From an uncultured bacterium (GTDB lineage: Bacteria > Patescibacteriota > Patescibacteriia > UBA1558 > GWA2-36-10), in NCBI GenBank assembly GCA_937870675.1, contig CALMZN010000006.1, positions 1 to 13,290 of the forward strand: a stretch of 13,290 nt of DNA, written 5' to 3'. The position numbers and the translations under genes are program-made. A model generated the notes under the pieces. That model searched no databases and was not told the origin of the DNA. It worked only from the letters and a program-made list of their open reading frames with translations. The first letter of the stretch is position 1, and every line of letters starts with the position of its first letter. Of this stretch, positions 6,134-12,560 are shown in pieces.

Positions 6134-7057
6134 TCAAAGCCACTGATAATTTTCAAAAACCCAGCCGCTTAATATTTTGGCATCTTGAAAACGATTTTCA
6201 TGAGCCGATGAGCCCAAAACTACTGTCAAAATTTCGTGTCCCTCGTCATTGGCCACTTCCACTATCAAACAATAACCAGCGGCCTCGATATAGCCGGTTT
6301 TTCCGGCTTTGACATTGAGATAGCTCTTAAGTAAATTATTGGTACTCAATACTTTTTGATTACGCCCTTCTTGGGTAAGCAAACCATACGATTTTTGCAC
6401 TACAGCTTTTTGGATTTCCTGCTTAGCAAAAGCCGCCTTGGCCATTTTTAACACATCAAGCGCTGTGGCCTGATTTTGCGCGTCCAAGCCAGTGGGTTCG
6501 ACGAAATTACTTTGATTCATTTTTAGTTCAATTGTTTTAGCATTCATAGCTTTGACAAAATCCTCCATACTTAAACCCGTACTTCTAGCCAAAGCGCGAG
6601 CGGCGTTATTATCCGAAGCTACCAAGGCAATATTAAACAAATCGCGAACTGTCACATTTTCTCCCCGCAAAATATTTGGTTTTAGTTCTGATGTTTCATC
6701 AGCTTGCTCCATAGTCACAATTTTGTCCCAACCAGGATTGTGATCTAGAAAAACCAAAACTGTCATTAGTTTGGTAATGCTAGCCAATGACCTGACTTGA
6801 TCAGCATTTTTTTGCCACAATACTAAGCCGGTATTTTTATCCATAACCGCGGCTGACTGAGCGCTAATTTTTACTCCCCAAGAATTATTATCTATTTTGC
6901 GAGGAATCAATTTACCTTCTTCCAAACGCTGATCGCCCAAGGTCACTTTAGTTTGCACATCATTTTCTTGCAAGAGAATTTGCGGTAAATGATAAAAAAC
7001 TTGAATTGTCAAATTCCAGGAAAGTAAAACTGTCACTAGTGTCGCCCAAACATTCAT
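6134..7057 (-). CDS. dacA: D-alanyl-D-alanine carboxypeptidase (peptidase S11, low-molecular-weight PBP)
   Basis: The 307-residue exported serine peptidase would remove the terminal D-Ala from peptidoglycan stem peptides outside the membrane. It has an N-terminal hydrophobic segment (about 5-24; signal peptide or anchor). The three penicillin-binding motifs are present: SxxK as S93-I-T-K96 in LASITKLM, SxN as S148-D-N150 in VASDNNAA, and KTG as K253-T-G255 in NVKAGKTGY. Residue 66 onwards (AQSAAVMDKNTG) matches the family start of the catalytic domain. It lacks the C-terminal beta domain and amphipathic anchor of E. coli PBP5, so the N-terminal segment probably tethers it. It lies 20 bp downstream of the pseudouridine synthase gene, in the same transcript. 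Confidence 0.93.
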   Translation of the reverse strand: MNVWATLVTVLLSWNLTIQVFYHLPQILLQENDVQTKVTLGDQRLEEGKLIPRKIDNNSWGVKISAQSAAVMDKNTGLVLWQKNADQVRSLASITKLMTVLVFLDHNPGWDKIVTMEQADETSELKPNILRGENVTVRDLFNIALVASDNNAARALARSTGLSMEDFVKAMNAKTIELKMNQSNFVEPTGLDAQNQATALDVLKMAKAAFAKQEIQKAVVQKSYGLLTQEGRNQKVLSTNNLLKSYLNVKAGKTGYIEAAGYCLIVEVANDEGHEILTVVLGSSAHENRFQDAKILSGWVFENYQWL

Positions 7058-7077
7058 CCGGTTAGAAATTTAGAGAA

Positions 7078-7773
7078 TTAAATGATGTCATCCTTATTAA
7101 TTTTTTTATACTGACCAAGTGGCAAGTCGCCTAAAATTAATTTTCCTTCTTGCACTCGCACTAAATTGATTACTCGATAACCAATAGCGCTCAACATACG
7201 CCTGATTTGCCTTTTCCAGCCCTGATGCAAAATAATTTCAATATTATTGTCACTGATTATTTTTATTTTATCAACTCTAGCCAACCCTTCTTCCAGCTCA
7301 ATTCCTGACTCCAGCAAACTAGCATCTTGGGCAACAAATTTTTTGTTGACTGTCACTTGATATTTTTTTGGCTTAGCGTAGCGCGGATGCGTCAGCAGAT
7401 TGGTCAATTCGCCATCATTGGTCAAAATAAGCAAACCACTTGAATCCTTGTCTAGACGTCCGACTGGCCATATTTTTTCTTCGGCTGGCAATAAGTCAGT
7501 GACTTTGTTTTTATTATGGGCATCATCCAAAGAACAGACATAGCCAACTGGCTTATGTAAAACATAATAAACTTTATTTTCGGTCTGTAATTTATGACCA
7601 TCAAATTTAATTTCATCAATATTGGGATCAATATTGGTGGCTACATTTTTTTCTACTTGACCATTGACTGAAACTCGCCCCGCCAATATCAAAAGCTCAG
7701 CTTTGCGCCGAGCGGCAATACCAGCTTGCGCCAAATATTTGGCTAATCTTAATTTAACTGGCACTTTCGTCAT
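7078..7773 (-). CDS. rluB: rRNA pseudouridine synthase, RluB/RsuA family
   Basis: The 231-residue enzyme isomerises a uridine in ribosomal RNA. It has an N-terminal S4 RNA-binding domain (about 7-62: RLAKYLAQAGIAARRKAE, then GRVSVNGQV). The catalytic domain starts with YYVLHKPVGYVCS (69-81). The catalytic signature GRLDKDSSGLLIL (105-117) contains the invariant Asp at D108. WKRQIRRML near the C-terminus matches the family's RQIRRM element. RluB modifies 23S rRNA and RsuA 16S rRNA; the sequence alone does not settle which, so the symbol is tentative. The start overlaps the 3' end of scpB by 20 bp. The scpA-scpB-rluB order is a widespread bacterial arrangement, which supports the call. Confidence 0.9.
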   Translation of the reverse strand: MTKVPVKLRLAKYLAQAGIAARRKAELLILAGRVSVNGQVEKNVATNIDPNIDEIKFDGHKLQTENKVYYVLHKPVGYVCSLDDAHNKNKVTDLLPAEEKIWPVGRLDKDSSGLLILTNDGELTNLLTHPRYAKPKKYQVTVNKKFVAQDASLLESGIELEEGLARVDKIKIISDNNIEIILHQGWKRQIRRMLSAIGYRVINLVRVQEGKLILGDLPLGQYKKINKDDII

Positions 7774-8317
7774 TATTGGTATTTTGAATTAATTTTTGTA
7801 AATTCTCATCAGAATTGAGCTTGGCAAAATCTGGCAGTTCTTCCACACTACTAATGCCTAAATGACGCAAAAAATCCATAGTCACGCTGTAGACCGGAGC
7901 CAAATTTTCTTTGTTTTCCTCTACCTCAATCAAGCCACGAATCAATAAATTCCTAATAATCAAACTGCAGTTCACTCCCCTGATCTGCTCTAACTCCTCT
8001 TTGCTGATTGGTTGTCGATAAGCAATGATGGTCAGGGTTTCCAAAGCCGGCCTAGTCAATTCACCACTTAATTCTTCTTGAAAATAACTATACAAATAAT
8101 CAGCGTTTTTTGGATTACTTATGAATTGAATTTTTTTATTATTGACGGCTAAGTGTACACCACTATACTCTTGATTATATTTTTCTTCCAAAGTAGCAAT
8201 GGCCTGCTTAATATCTTCTACTTCCACTTCCAAAAATTTTGCCAACTCATCAATGGTCAGTGGCTTACCGCTGGCTAAAATTAAACTTTCAATAATTGAC
8301 GCTATGTCTTTTTTCAT
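7754..8317 (-). CDS. scpB: Segregation and condensation protein B
   Basis: ScpB is the kite subunit of the bacterial SMC-ScpAB condensin, which organises and segregates the chromosome. The 187-residue product has two winged-helix units: residues 4-70 (IIESLILASGKPLTIDELAKFL opening), and about 85-160 with the family signature LETLTIIAYRQPISKEELEQIRGVN, followed by LLIRGLIEV. The tail after about residue 165 is polar and probably disordered. The length is typical. It follows scpA by 20 bp and overlaps rluB by 20 bp, so all three are coupled. No strong Shine-Dalgarno is seen. Confidence 0.95.
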   Translation of the reverse strand: MKKDIASIIESLILASGKPLTIDELAKFLEVEVEDIKQAIATLEEKYNQEYSGVHLAVNNKKIQFISNPKNADYLYSYFQEELSGELTRPALETLTIIAYRQPISKEELEQIRGVNCSLIIRNLLIRGLIEVEENKENLAPVYSVTMDFLRHLGISSVEELPDFAKLNSDENLQKLIQNTNNDESAS

Positions 8318-8337
8318 CCCGATAAAATTTAATTTAA

Positions 8338-9051
8338 TTAATACTTATCTGATTTTACGACAATATTTATTTCGCCAAACATATTATCTTGATCGGCCGC
8401 TATTTCTTGCTGTTTGATCAGCTCCAACATAGCCAAAAAACTAACAATGGTTTCCATTTTGTTGCTACTATCTGTCACCAAATGAGAAAATTTTATTTCC
8501 AACTTATCTTTGATGAATTCTTTGAGATGCAAAATTTTATCCCCAATAGAAATTGCTTTTTGCATCACCACTTTCGGAATATTCACAAAACGCTCAATTC
8601 TCCCCAAAACATCCGCAAAGATATTGTTTAAAATATTAATATCTGTATTAGCTGGCGCAACAAATTCTTGCTTGATGAGTAGCTTCATAGCTTGCTGGCG
8701 AGACCAAGATTGACGATGCTTATTGTTATAAAGCTTGTTTATAGCTTTACTGGCTTCAAAATACTGCCGATAAATTTTTAACTGCTTTTCCAGAGAAGCC
8801 GTGTCATCATCTGCTTCCAAAGCTAAGTCAGGCAATAGATATTTTGACTTTATATATATCAAACGCGAAGCAATCAACAAAAAATCAGCCACTTCTTCTG
8901 AGACCAGATTATCGGACTCCTCTATAAAAGTCAGATATTGATCAGTGATTTTGGCTAAAGATATTTCTGTAATTTGCAACTTATTTTTTTCAATCAGTTG
9001 CAAAAGTAAGTCCAGTGGACCTTCAAATTGTTCTAAAGCAATTTTGCGCAT
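8338..9051 (-). CDS. scpA: Segregation and condensation protein A (kleisin)
   Basis: ScpA is the kleisin that bridges the SMC head domains and binds ScpB. From the chosen start the 237-residue product begins with the family hallmark FEGPLDLLLQLIEKNKLQI, then ITDQYLTFIE, and VADFLLIASRLIYIKSKYLLP, the N-terminal SMC-neck-binding helices. The C-terminal MQKAISIGDKI and VSFLAMLELIKQ regions match the family's winged helix. An in-frame ATG at 9123 would add 24 residues, but an extended -10 promoter (9074-9102) lies downstream of it, and AAGGA sits 4 nt before the ATG at 9051, so 9051 is the better start. It is the first gene of the scpA-scpB-rluB-dacA-tpiA-fba-TPR string. Confidence 0.95.
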   Translation of the reverse strand: MRKIALEQFEGPLDLLLQLIEKNKLQITEISLAKITDQYLTFIEESDNLVSEEVADFLLIASRLIYIKSKYLLPDLALEADDDTASLEKQLKIYRQYFEASKAINKLYNNKHRQSWSRQQAMKLLIKQEFVAPANTDINILNNIFADVLGRIERFVNIPKVVMQKAISIGDKILHLKEFIKDKLEIKFSHLVTDSSNKMETIVSFLAMLELIKQQEIAADQDNMFGEINIVVKSDKY

Positions 9052-9055
9052 TTTT

Positions 9056-9060
9056 TCCTT
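9056..9060 (-). promoter_or_regulatory. scpA: Shine-Dalgarno deciding the scpA start
   Basis: AAGGA on the minus strand lies 4 nt before the ATG at 9051. It favours this start over the in-frame ATG at 9123 and is one of only two clear Shine-Dalgarno sequences in the window. Confidence 0.7.
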
Positions 9061-9073
9061 AAATTCTGCTGAT

Positions 9074-9102
9074 ATTATATCATTTATTAAGTTTTTTTCC
9101 AA
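9074..9102 (-). promoter_or_regulatory. Extended -10 promoter of the scpA operon
   Basis: On the minus strand, TTGGAA (9097-9102), a 17-bp spacer and a perfect TATAAT (9074-9079) preceded by TGA form an extended -10 promoter. The start point would be near 9067, giving a leader of about 16 nt that contains the AAGGA. It shows that scpA can be transcribed independently of the RNA unit upstream. Confidence 0.7.
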
Positions 9103-9161
9103 ATTCACCCCCGTTAAATACACAGCTTAGGCGGGCGACTCAAAGAGTTATTTAAGGGAAT

Positions 9162-9208
9162 AAAAAAAGAGGGCCCTATGCAACGTGGTGCGTGGCAACA
9201 GGACCCCC
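9162..9208 (-). terminator. Intrinsic terminator of the candidate ncRNA
   Basis: On the minus strand GGGGGTCC (9208-9201) pairs with GGGCCCTC (9176-9169), 8 bp with two G-U pairs and a 24-nt loop, followed directly by seven T residues (9168-9162). Its position between the structured region and the scpA promoter marks the 3' end of the RNA. Confidence 0.6.
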
Positions 9209-9444
9209 CTAACCCAAGCTTGGAGGTTTACTTGGGTCATTGATTTCATTTTAGGGGGCCTCCGCAAGCGACTACCAGAGGCCCCCAGCACAAGTGTCGA
9301 TGACTCTACGAGCCAGCCAAGGCGCCGAGATACAGTTCCGGCGATTCAGCATGGGTCGAAGAACGACAACCTTGAGCTACTCACTAACAACCATGGAACC
9401 CGTGCACGGAGATTGCGGGTGAGCGTTTGGTTGTTGAATGAGCC
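9162..9444 (-). ncRNA. Candidate structured non-coding RNA, about 280 nt, family unknown
   Basis: This GC-rich stretch between aspS and scpA has its own near-consensus promoter and its own terminator on the minus strand and no credible ORF. Five strong stems are visible (plus-strand coordinates): 9386-9393 with 9428-9435 (8 bp), enclosing 9398-9402 with 9416-9420 (5 bp); 9323-9327 with 9339-9343 (5 bp); 9254-9262 with 9278-9286 (perfect 9 bp, GGGGGCCTC/GAGGCCCCC); and 9212-9218 with 9231-9237 (7 bp). The terminator hairpin follows. I looked for hallmarks of tmRNA, RNase P RNA, the conserved SRP RNA loop and 6S RNA and found none on either strand. A 26-codon ATG frame (9272-9352) exists but has no Shine-Dalgarno and overlaps two of the stems. 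It could be a trans-acting stable RNA or a divergent member of a known class. Confidence 0.62.
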
Positions 9445-9449
9445 TATTG

Positions 9450-9478
9450 CTTATATCACATTTATAACTTTGTGTCAA
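9450..9478 (-). promoter_or_regulatory. Consensus extended -10 promoter of the candidate ncRNA
   Basis: On the minus strand: perfect TTGACA (9473-9478), a 17-bp spacer, and TATAAG (9450-9455) preceded by TGA. Predicted initiation is near 9444. It lies directly after the aspS terminator. It is one of the best promoter matches in the window and drives a region without an ORF. Confidence 0.75.
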
Positions 9479-9481
9479 CTC

Positions 9482-9506
9482 AAAAACGACCCGTCGGGTC
9501 GTTTTT
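9482..9506 (-). terminator. Bidirectional-looking terminator after aspS
   Basis: ACGACCC (9486-9492) and GGGTCGT (9496-9502) form a 7-bp GC-rich stem with a 3-nt loop, extended by A/T pairs, with T runs on both strands. It lies 8 bp after the aspS stop and closes the asnS-tRNA-aspS unit just before the ncRNA promoter. Confidence 0.8.
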
Positions 9507-9513
9507 TAAAATA

Positions 9514-10908
9514 CTACACTTTTTTTAATTTCAACTCATCAAGTTGCTCTTTGCTTATCTCTGACGGCGAGTCCATAAGCGGATCCCTATTATCAGTGGT
9601 CTTCGGGAAAGCAATTACTTCTTTGATGCTCTGCTCACCAACCAAAATCATCAACAATCTATCTAAGCCAAAGGCAATACCACCGTGCGGAGGCACACCA
9701 TACTTAAAGGCCTCCATCAGATGCCCAAACTGACTCTGAATTTCTTTATCGCTATGCCCTAGGGCTTTGAATACTTTTTTCAAAACTTCTGGATCATGAG
9801 TACGAATACTGCCACCAGCCACTTCCGAGCCATTGAGTATCAAGTCATACTGCAAGGCCTTAATATCTTTCAAATCCCCTTTTTCCACGGCCATGATTTT
9901 ATTTGGATCAAAAGCTGTAAAGGGATGATGTACTACGCCCCAGCGCTTATCGCCTTCTTTGTATTCAAACATCGGAAAATCTACAACCCAAGCAAAGGCC
10001 AATTCATTTGGATCATTTTTGTTTTTACGCAAATCCGGCTTATCGGAATTATACTTAGACATTGCTTCTGGAAAACTAATTCTTGGAAAAGGCGTTTGTT
10101 GAATTTTTTTATTTGGTAAAATTTCCCTAATCAAATCAATTATTAATTTTTCAGTCAAAACCAAAATGTCCTCTTGCTTCACAAAACTTTGTTCGATATC
10201 TAGCTGAGTAAACTCAGCTTGTCTATCTCCTCGCTGATCTTCATCTCTGAAGCAACGCACAATCTGACAATATTTATCAAAGCCAGCCACCATCAACATT
10301 TGCTTGTATTGTTGTGGTGATTGCGGTAAAGCATAAAATTTGCCTGGATAATTACGGGATGGCACCAAAAAATCGCGAGCGCCCTCAGGAGTGCTTTTGG
10401 AAATATAAGGTGTTTCAATCTCAAGAAAGTCCTGTTTATACAGTTCACTTCTCAAAAAATTTATTACTTTGTGTCGTAATATAATATTAGTTTGCAAACG
10501 CGCGTGGCGCAAATCTAGATAGCGATATTTCAAACGTAATTCTTCGTTGGCTTGGCGTTCTTCATTGTCAATCTCAAATGGTGGCGTTTCCGCTGAAGAC
10601 AAAATTTCTATTTTTTTGGCCAACAACTCTACCCCGCCAGTGGGCATATCCTTATTTATCTGTTTGGCGCCTCTGGCTTGCACTACTCCAGTAATCGCCA
10701 AAACAAACTCCGAGCGAATATCTTTCAATAACTCAGCCGATTCAGCATCCAGCTCACTTGGCACAGCTACGACTTGCAATATCCCAAAACGGTCTCTAAG
10801 GTCAAGAAAAACAATTTTGCCCATATTGCGCCTGGCCTGCACCCAGGCCTTAATCAATACTTCTTGACCAACTAAACTGCTTGTTTCTATTGTTTTTGTT
10901 CTTGTCAT
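9514..10908 (-). CDS. aspS: Aspartyl-tRNA synthetase, bacterial type without the GAD insertion domain
   Basis: This class II synthetase attaches aspartate to tRNA-Asp. The product has 464 residues, while bacterial AspRS is usually about 590. Order: N-terminal OB-fold anticodon-binding domain (about 15-100, with AWVQARRNMGKIVFLDLRDR at 21-40), the bacterial hinge and motif 1 region (RLKYRYLDLR, 125-134), the flipping-loop-like STPEGARDF (172-180), motif 2 FRDEDQRGDRQAEFTQLD (220-237), and motif 3 GGIAFGLDRLLMIL (409-422). After SDKPDLR (288-294) the sequence passes almost directly to AWVVDFPMFEY (306-316), which flanks the far side of the GAD domain in E. coli, so that domain is missing. M29 stands where E. 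coli, a discriminating enzyme, has L30 and non-discriminating enzymes have His. With asnS nearby this suggests a discriminating enzyme. The ATG follows the tRNA-Thr CCA by 14 nt and has no Shine-Dalgarno. Confidence 0.96.
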   Translation of the reverse strand: MTRTKTIETSSLVGQEVLIKAWVQARRNMGKIVFLDLRDRFGILQVVAVPSELDAESAELLKDIRSEFVLAITGVVQARGAKQINKDMPTGGVELLAKKIEILSSAETPPFEIDNEERQANEELRLKYRYLDLRHARLQTNIILRHKVINFLRSELYKQDFLEIETPYISKSTPEGARDFLVPSRNYPGKFYALPQSPQQYKQMLMVAGFDKYCQIVRCFRDEDQRGDRQAEFTQLDIEQSFVKQEDILVLTEKLIIDLIREILPNKKIQQTPFPRISFPEAMSKYNSDKPDLRKNKNDPNELAFAWVVDFPMFEYKEGDKRWGVVHHPFTAFDPNKIMAVEKGDLKDIKALQYDLILNGSEVAGGSIRTHDPEVLKKVFKALGHSDKEIQSQFGHLMEAFKYGVPPHGGIAFGLDRLLMILVGEQSIKEVIAFPKTTDNRDPLMDSPSEISKEQLDELKLKKV

Positions 10909-10922
10909 AAAATTTAAAATAA

Positions 10923-10998
10923 TGGAGCCGACGGTCAGAATCGAACTGACGACCTACTCGTTACGAGTGAGTTGCTCTACCAGCTGAGCTACGTCGGC
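10923..10998 (-). tRNA. tRNA-Thr (anticodon CGT)
   Basis: This is a 76-nt minus-strand cloverleaf: acceptor GCCGACG/CGTCGGC, D arm GCTC/GAGC, anticodon stem ACTCA/CGAGT (closing pair mismatched) around CTCGTAA (anticodon CGT, reads ACG), T arm GTCAG-TTCGATT-CTGAC, discriminator T and encoded CCA (10923-10925). It lies between asnS and aspS; aspS starts 14 nt after its CCA, so the leader of aspS would contain this tRNA or be generated by its 3' processing. A broken copy of its 5' half lies 80 bp upstream. Confidence 0.96.
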
Positions 10999-11034
10999 AT
11001 TTTCAATATCAATTAAGACTTATGTAGGGTTTAT

Positions 11035-11066
11035 GCCGCCTCGGGCGGCACCCCGCCCGCTGGCGG
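11035..11066. repeat. Two GC-rich hairpins beside the tRNA-Thr copy
   Basis: GCCGCC-TCG-GGCGGC (11035-11049) and CCGCC-CGCT-GGCGG (11053-11066) are perfect short inverted repeats in otherwise AT-rich spacer. With the palindrome at 11089-11112 they make a cluster between the two synthetase genes. No coding or T-tract terminator signal accompanies them. Confidence 0.55.
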
Positions 11067-11077
11067 TGGCGATACCA

Positions 11078-11134
11078 TTGCTCCCTGCCCGCCGTAGCTT
11101 TAGCGAAGGCGGATACCAGCTGAGCTAAGTCGGC
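11078..11134 (-). pseudogene. tRNA-Thr(CGT) 5'-half copy with palindrome inserted in the D arm
   Basis: Minus-strand 11134-11114 matches the first 21 nt of tRNA-Thr(CGT) with one difference. Then comes a 30-bp insertion (11113-11084) containing the palindrome whose arms are CCGCC/GGCGG (11089-11112), and then GAGCAA (11083-11078), where the tRNA sequence resumes and soon ends. The insertion point, between tRNA positions 21 and 22, is the same as in the copy at 3161-3208, and both junctions read GGCAGG-GAGCAA. No anticodon or T arm follows. It starts 15 bp after the asnS stop codon. Confidence 0.8.
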
Positions 11135-11149
11135 TAAAAAGACTAACAA

Positions 11150-12439
11150 TTATGGTCTCAAGCGATAAATCGTCCTTGGAAATGGTATGGTCTCTCGGAC
11201 ATGTTCTAAACCACAGACCCAAGCTACAATACGCTCCAGGCCAAAACCAAAGCCGCCATGGGGCACTGAGCCGTATTTGCACAAATCCAAATACCACTCA
11301 AATTCTTTTTCTGGCAATTTATGATCTCGGATGCTTTTCAAAAGCTTATCGTATTTGTATTCTCTTTGCGAACCGCCAATAATTTCACCATAACCTTCCG
11401 GAGCCAATAAATCCGCGCATTCGGCCAAAGTATTGTCCTTAGCATTGCGCTCCATATAAAAAGCTTTTATCCGACTTGGGTAGTTGGTGATAAAAATTGG
11501 ATTATCAAATTGTTTGGTCAACATTGTCTCATCATCAGCGCCCAAATCTTCGCCATCTTTGACATCGCTACCCAAAGATTGTAATTGCTTGATGGCCTCA
11601 GCGTGAGTGATTCTGTAAAAAGGTTTTAAAATATTTTCCAAAATTTTTGTGTCTCTTTCCAGTATAACTAATTCCGCTTTGTTTTTATCCAAAACAGATT
11701 TGACCATGAATCTAATCAGTGTTTCCTGAGTTTGTAAATTTTGATCTAAATTCACAAAAGCCATTTCCGCATCCATCATCCAAAATTCTGTCAAATGTCT
11801 TCTGGTCTTGGACTTTTCTGCTCTAAAAGTCGGCCCAAAATCAAAAACGCGTCCATGAGCATAAATAGCCGCCTCCAAATAAAGCTGACCACTCTGTGAC
11901 AGATAAGCGGTTTCATCAAAATATTTTACCGAAAATAAATCGGTCGTGCCTTCGCAAGCGCTGGGTGTCAAAATTGGCGAATCAATTTTAATAAAATTAT
12001 TTTGCGCCATGAATTCATAAGTCGCCTGTATCAAAGTATTGCGCACGCGCTGAATAGCCCACTGTTTTTTGGAGCGCAACCACAAGTGTCTATTGTCCAT
12101 CAAAAAATCAATACCGTGATCTTTTTTACTAATCGGATATTCTTCAGCAATTTGAAAAAAATCAAAATCTTTGACCAAAATTTCATATTCCTCCTTCTTA
12201 GGATGCTTATTGACCACGCCGATTATTTTCACCGAGGACTCTAGAGATGCTTTTTGGGCTAGCTCCCATTTATCTTTTGACAAATCATCCGCATTGATTA
12301 TGGCCTGACAAAAATCCGAGCCATCTCTAAGTTGCCAAAACATTATTTTACCGGAAGAGCGGAGATTATAAATCCAACAACGAACCTCTACTTCTTGACC
12401 GACAAATTGAGCTAAATCTTTTAATAGTATTACTTGCAT
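11150..12439 (-). CDS. asnS: Asparaginyl-tRNA synthetase
   Basis: This class IIb synthetase attaches asparagine to tRNA-Asn. The 429-residue product has an N-terminal OB-fold anticodon-binding domain (about 14-95; VRCWIYNLRSSGKIMFWQLRDG at 19-40 contains the family pattern). The class II core includes SPILTPSACEGTTDLF (154-169), YLSQSGQLYLE (179-189, QSGQLY being the amino-acid pocket segment), motif 2 FRAEKSKTRRHLTEFW (205-220), and motif 3 GGFGFGLERIVAWV (395-408). The ending YRLRP is typical of AsnRS. AsnRS rather than AspRS is indicated by the ACEGTTDLF and RAEKSKTRRHLTEF sequences. Its presence means Asn-tRNA can be made directly. The ATG lies only 8 nt after a TATAAT hexamer, so the message may be leaderless; no Shine-Dalgarno is seen. 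Confidence 0.96.
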   Translation of the reverse strand: MQVILLKDLAQFVGQEVEVRCWIYNLRSSGKIMFWQLRDGSDFCQAIINADDLSKDKWELAQKASLESSVKIIGVVNKHPKKEEYEILVKDFDFFQIAEEYPISKKDHGIDFLMDNRHLWLRSKKQWAIQRVRNTLIQATYEFMAQNNFIKIDSPILTPSACEGTTDLFSVKYFDETAYLSQSGQLYLEAAIYAHGRVFDFGPTFRAEKSKTRRHLTEFWMMDAEMAFVNLDQNLQTQETLIRFMVKSVLDKNKAELVILERDTKILENILKPFYRITHAEAIKQLQSLGSDVKDGEDLGADDETMLTKQFDNPIFITNYPSRIKAFYMERNAKDNTLAECADLLAPEGYGEIIGGSQREYKYDKLLKSIRDHKLPEKEFEWYLDLCKYGSVPHGGFGFGLERIVAWVCGLEHVRETIPFPRTIYRLRP

Positions 12440-12447
12440 ATTTATTG

Positions 12448-12453
12448 ATTATA
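12448..12453 (-). promoter_or_regulatory. -10 hexamer of asnS, possibly giving a leaderless mRNA
   Basis: A perfect TATAAT on the minus strand ends 8 nt before the asnS ATG at 12439, so initiation would fall within 1-3 nt of the start codon. The best -35 at proper spacing is only TTTTTA, so the promoter call is tentative. Confidence 0.4.
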
Positions 12454-12508
12454 ATAGGTAAATAATATCCTAAAAAGCTCAAATTGACAAGAAAATGAAT
12501 TAAAGAAA

Positions 12509-12541
12509 TACCGCCACCCGAGCCGAGCTCGGGTGGCGGTA
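12509..12541 (-). terminator. Strong hairpin terminator after the small cysteine-rich gene
   Basis: CCGCCACCCGAGC (12511-12523) and GCTCGGGTGGCGG (12527-12539) pair perfectly over 13 bp with a 3-nt loop, extended to 15 bp by TA/TA. On the minus strand it is followed by the T-rich TATTTCTTTAATT. It lies 19 bp after the stop of the small gene. It may itself derive from the palindromic repeats of this genome. Confidence 0.65.
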
Positions 12542-12560
12542 CAAAAAGCGTTCGGTGTCG

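Noticed and set aside
9052..9123. Upstream in-frame ATG at 9123 as the scpA start
   Set aside because: It lies upstream of the extended -10 promoter and lacks a ribosome site, while the ATG at 9051 has AAGGA and begins where the ScpA family normally begins.
9272..9352. 26-codon ATG frame on the minus strand inside the candidate ncRNA
   Set aside because: It has no Shine-Dalgarno and lies across two proposed stems. The tag-like length raised the idea of a tmRNA, but neither the tRNA-like ends nor the usual tmRNA sequences are present.
9482..9506. Terminator of a plus-strand RNA running from about 9165
   Set aside because: It does have T residues on the plus strand, but I see no plus-strand promoter near 9165, while the minus strand has both a consensus promoter and a terminator in the right order.
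9185..9733. 182-codon plus-strand frame over the RNA region and the end of aspS
   Set aside because: It begins with GTG, runs antisense through the palindromic stems, the aspS terminator and the conserved aspS C-terminus, and has the low-complexity look of a shadow frame.
12485..12516. Plus-strand promoter from TTGACA at 12485
   Set aside because: There is no acceptable -10 at 16-18 bp; the expected position runs into the terminator hairpin, and no plus-strand gene follows.
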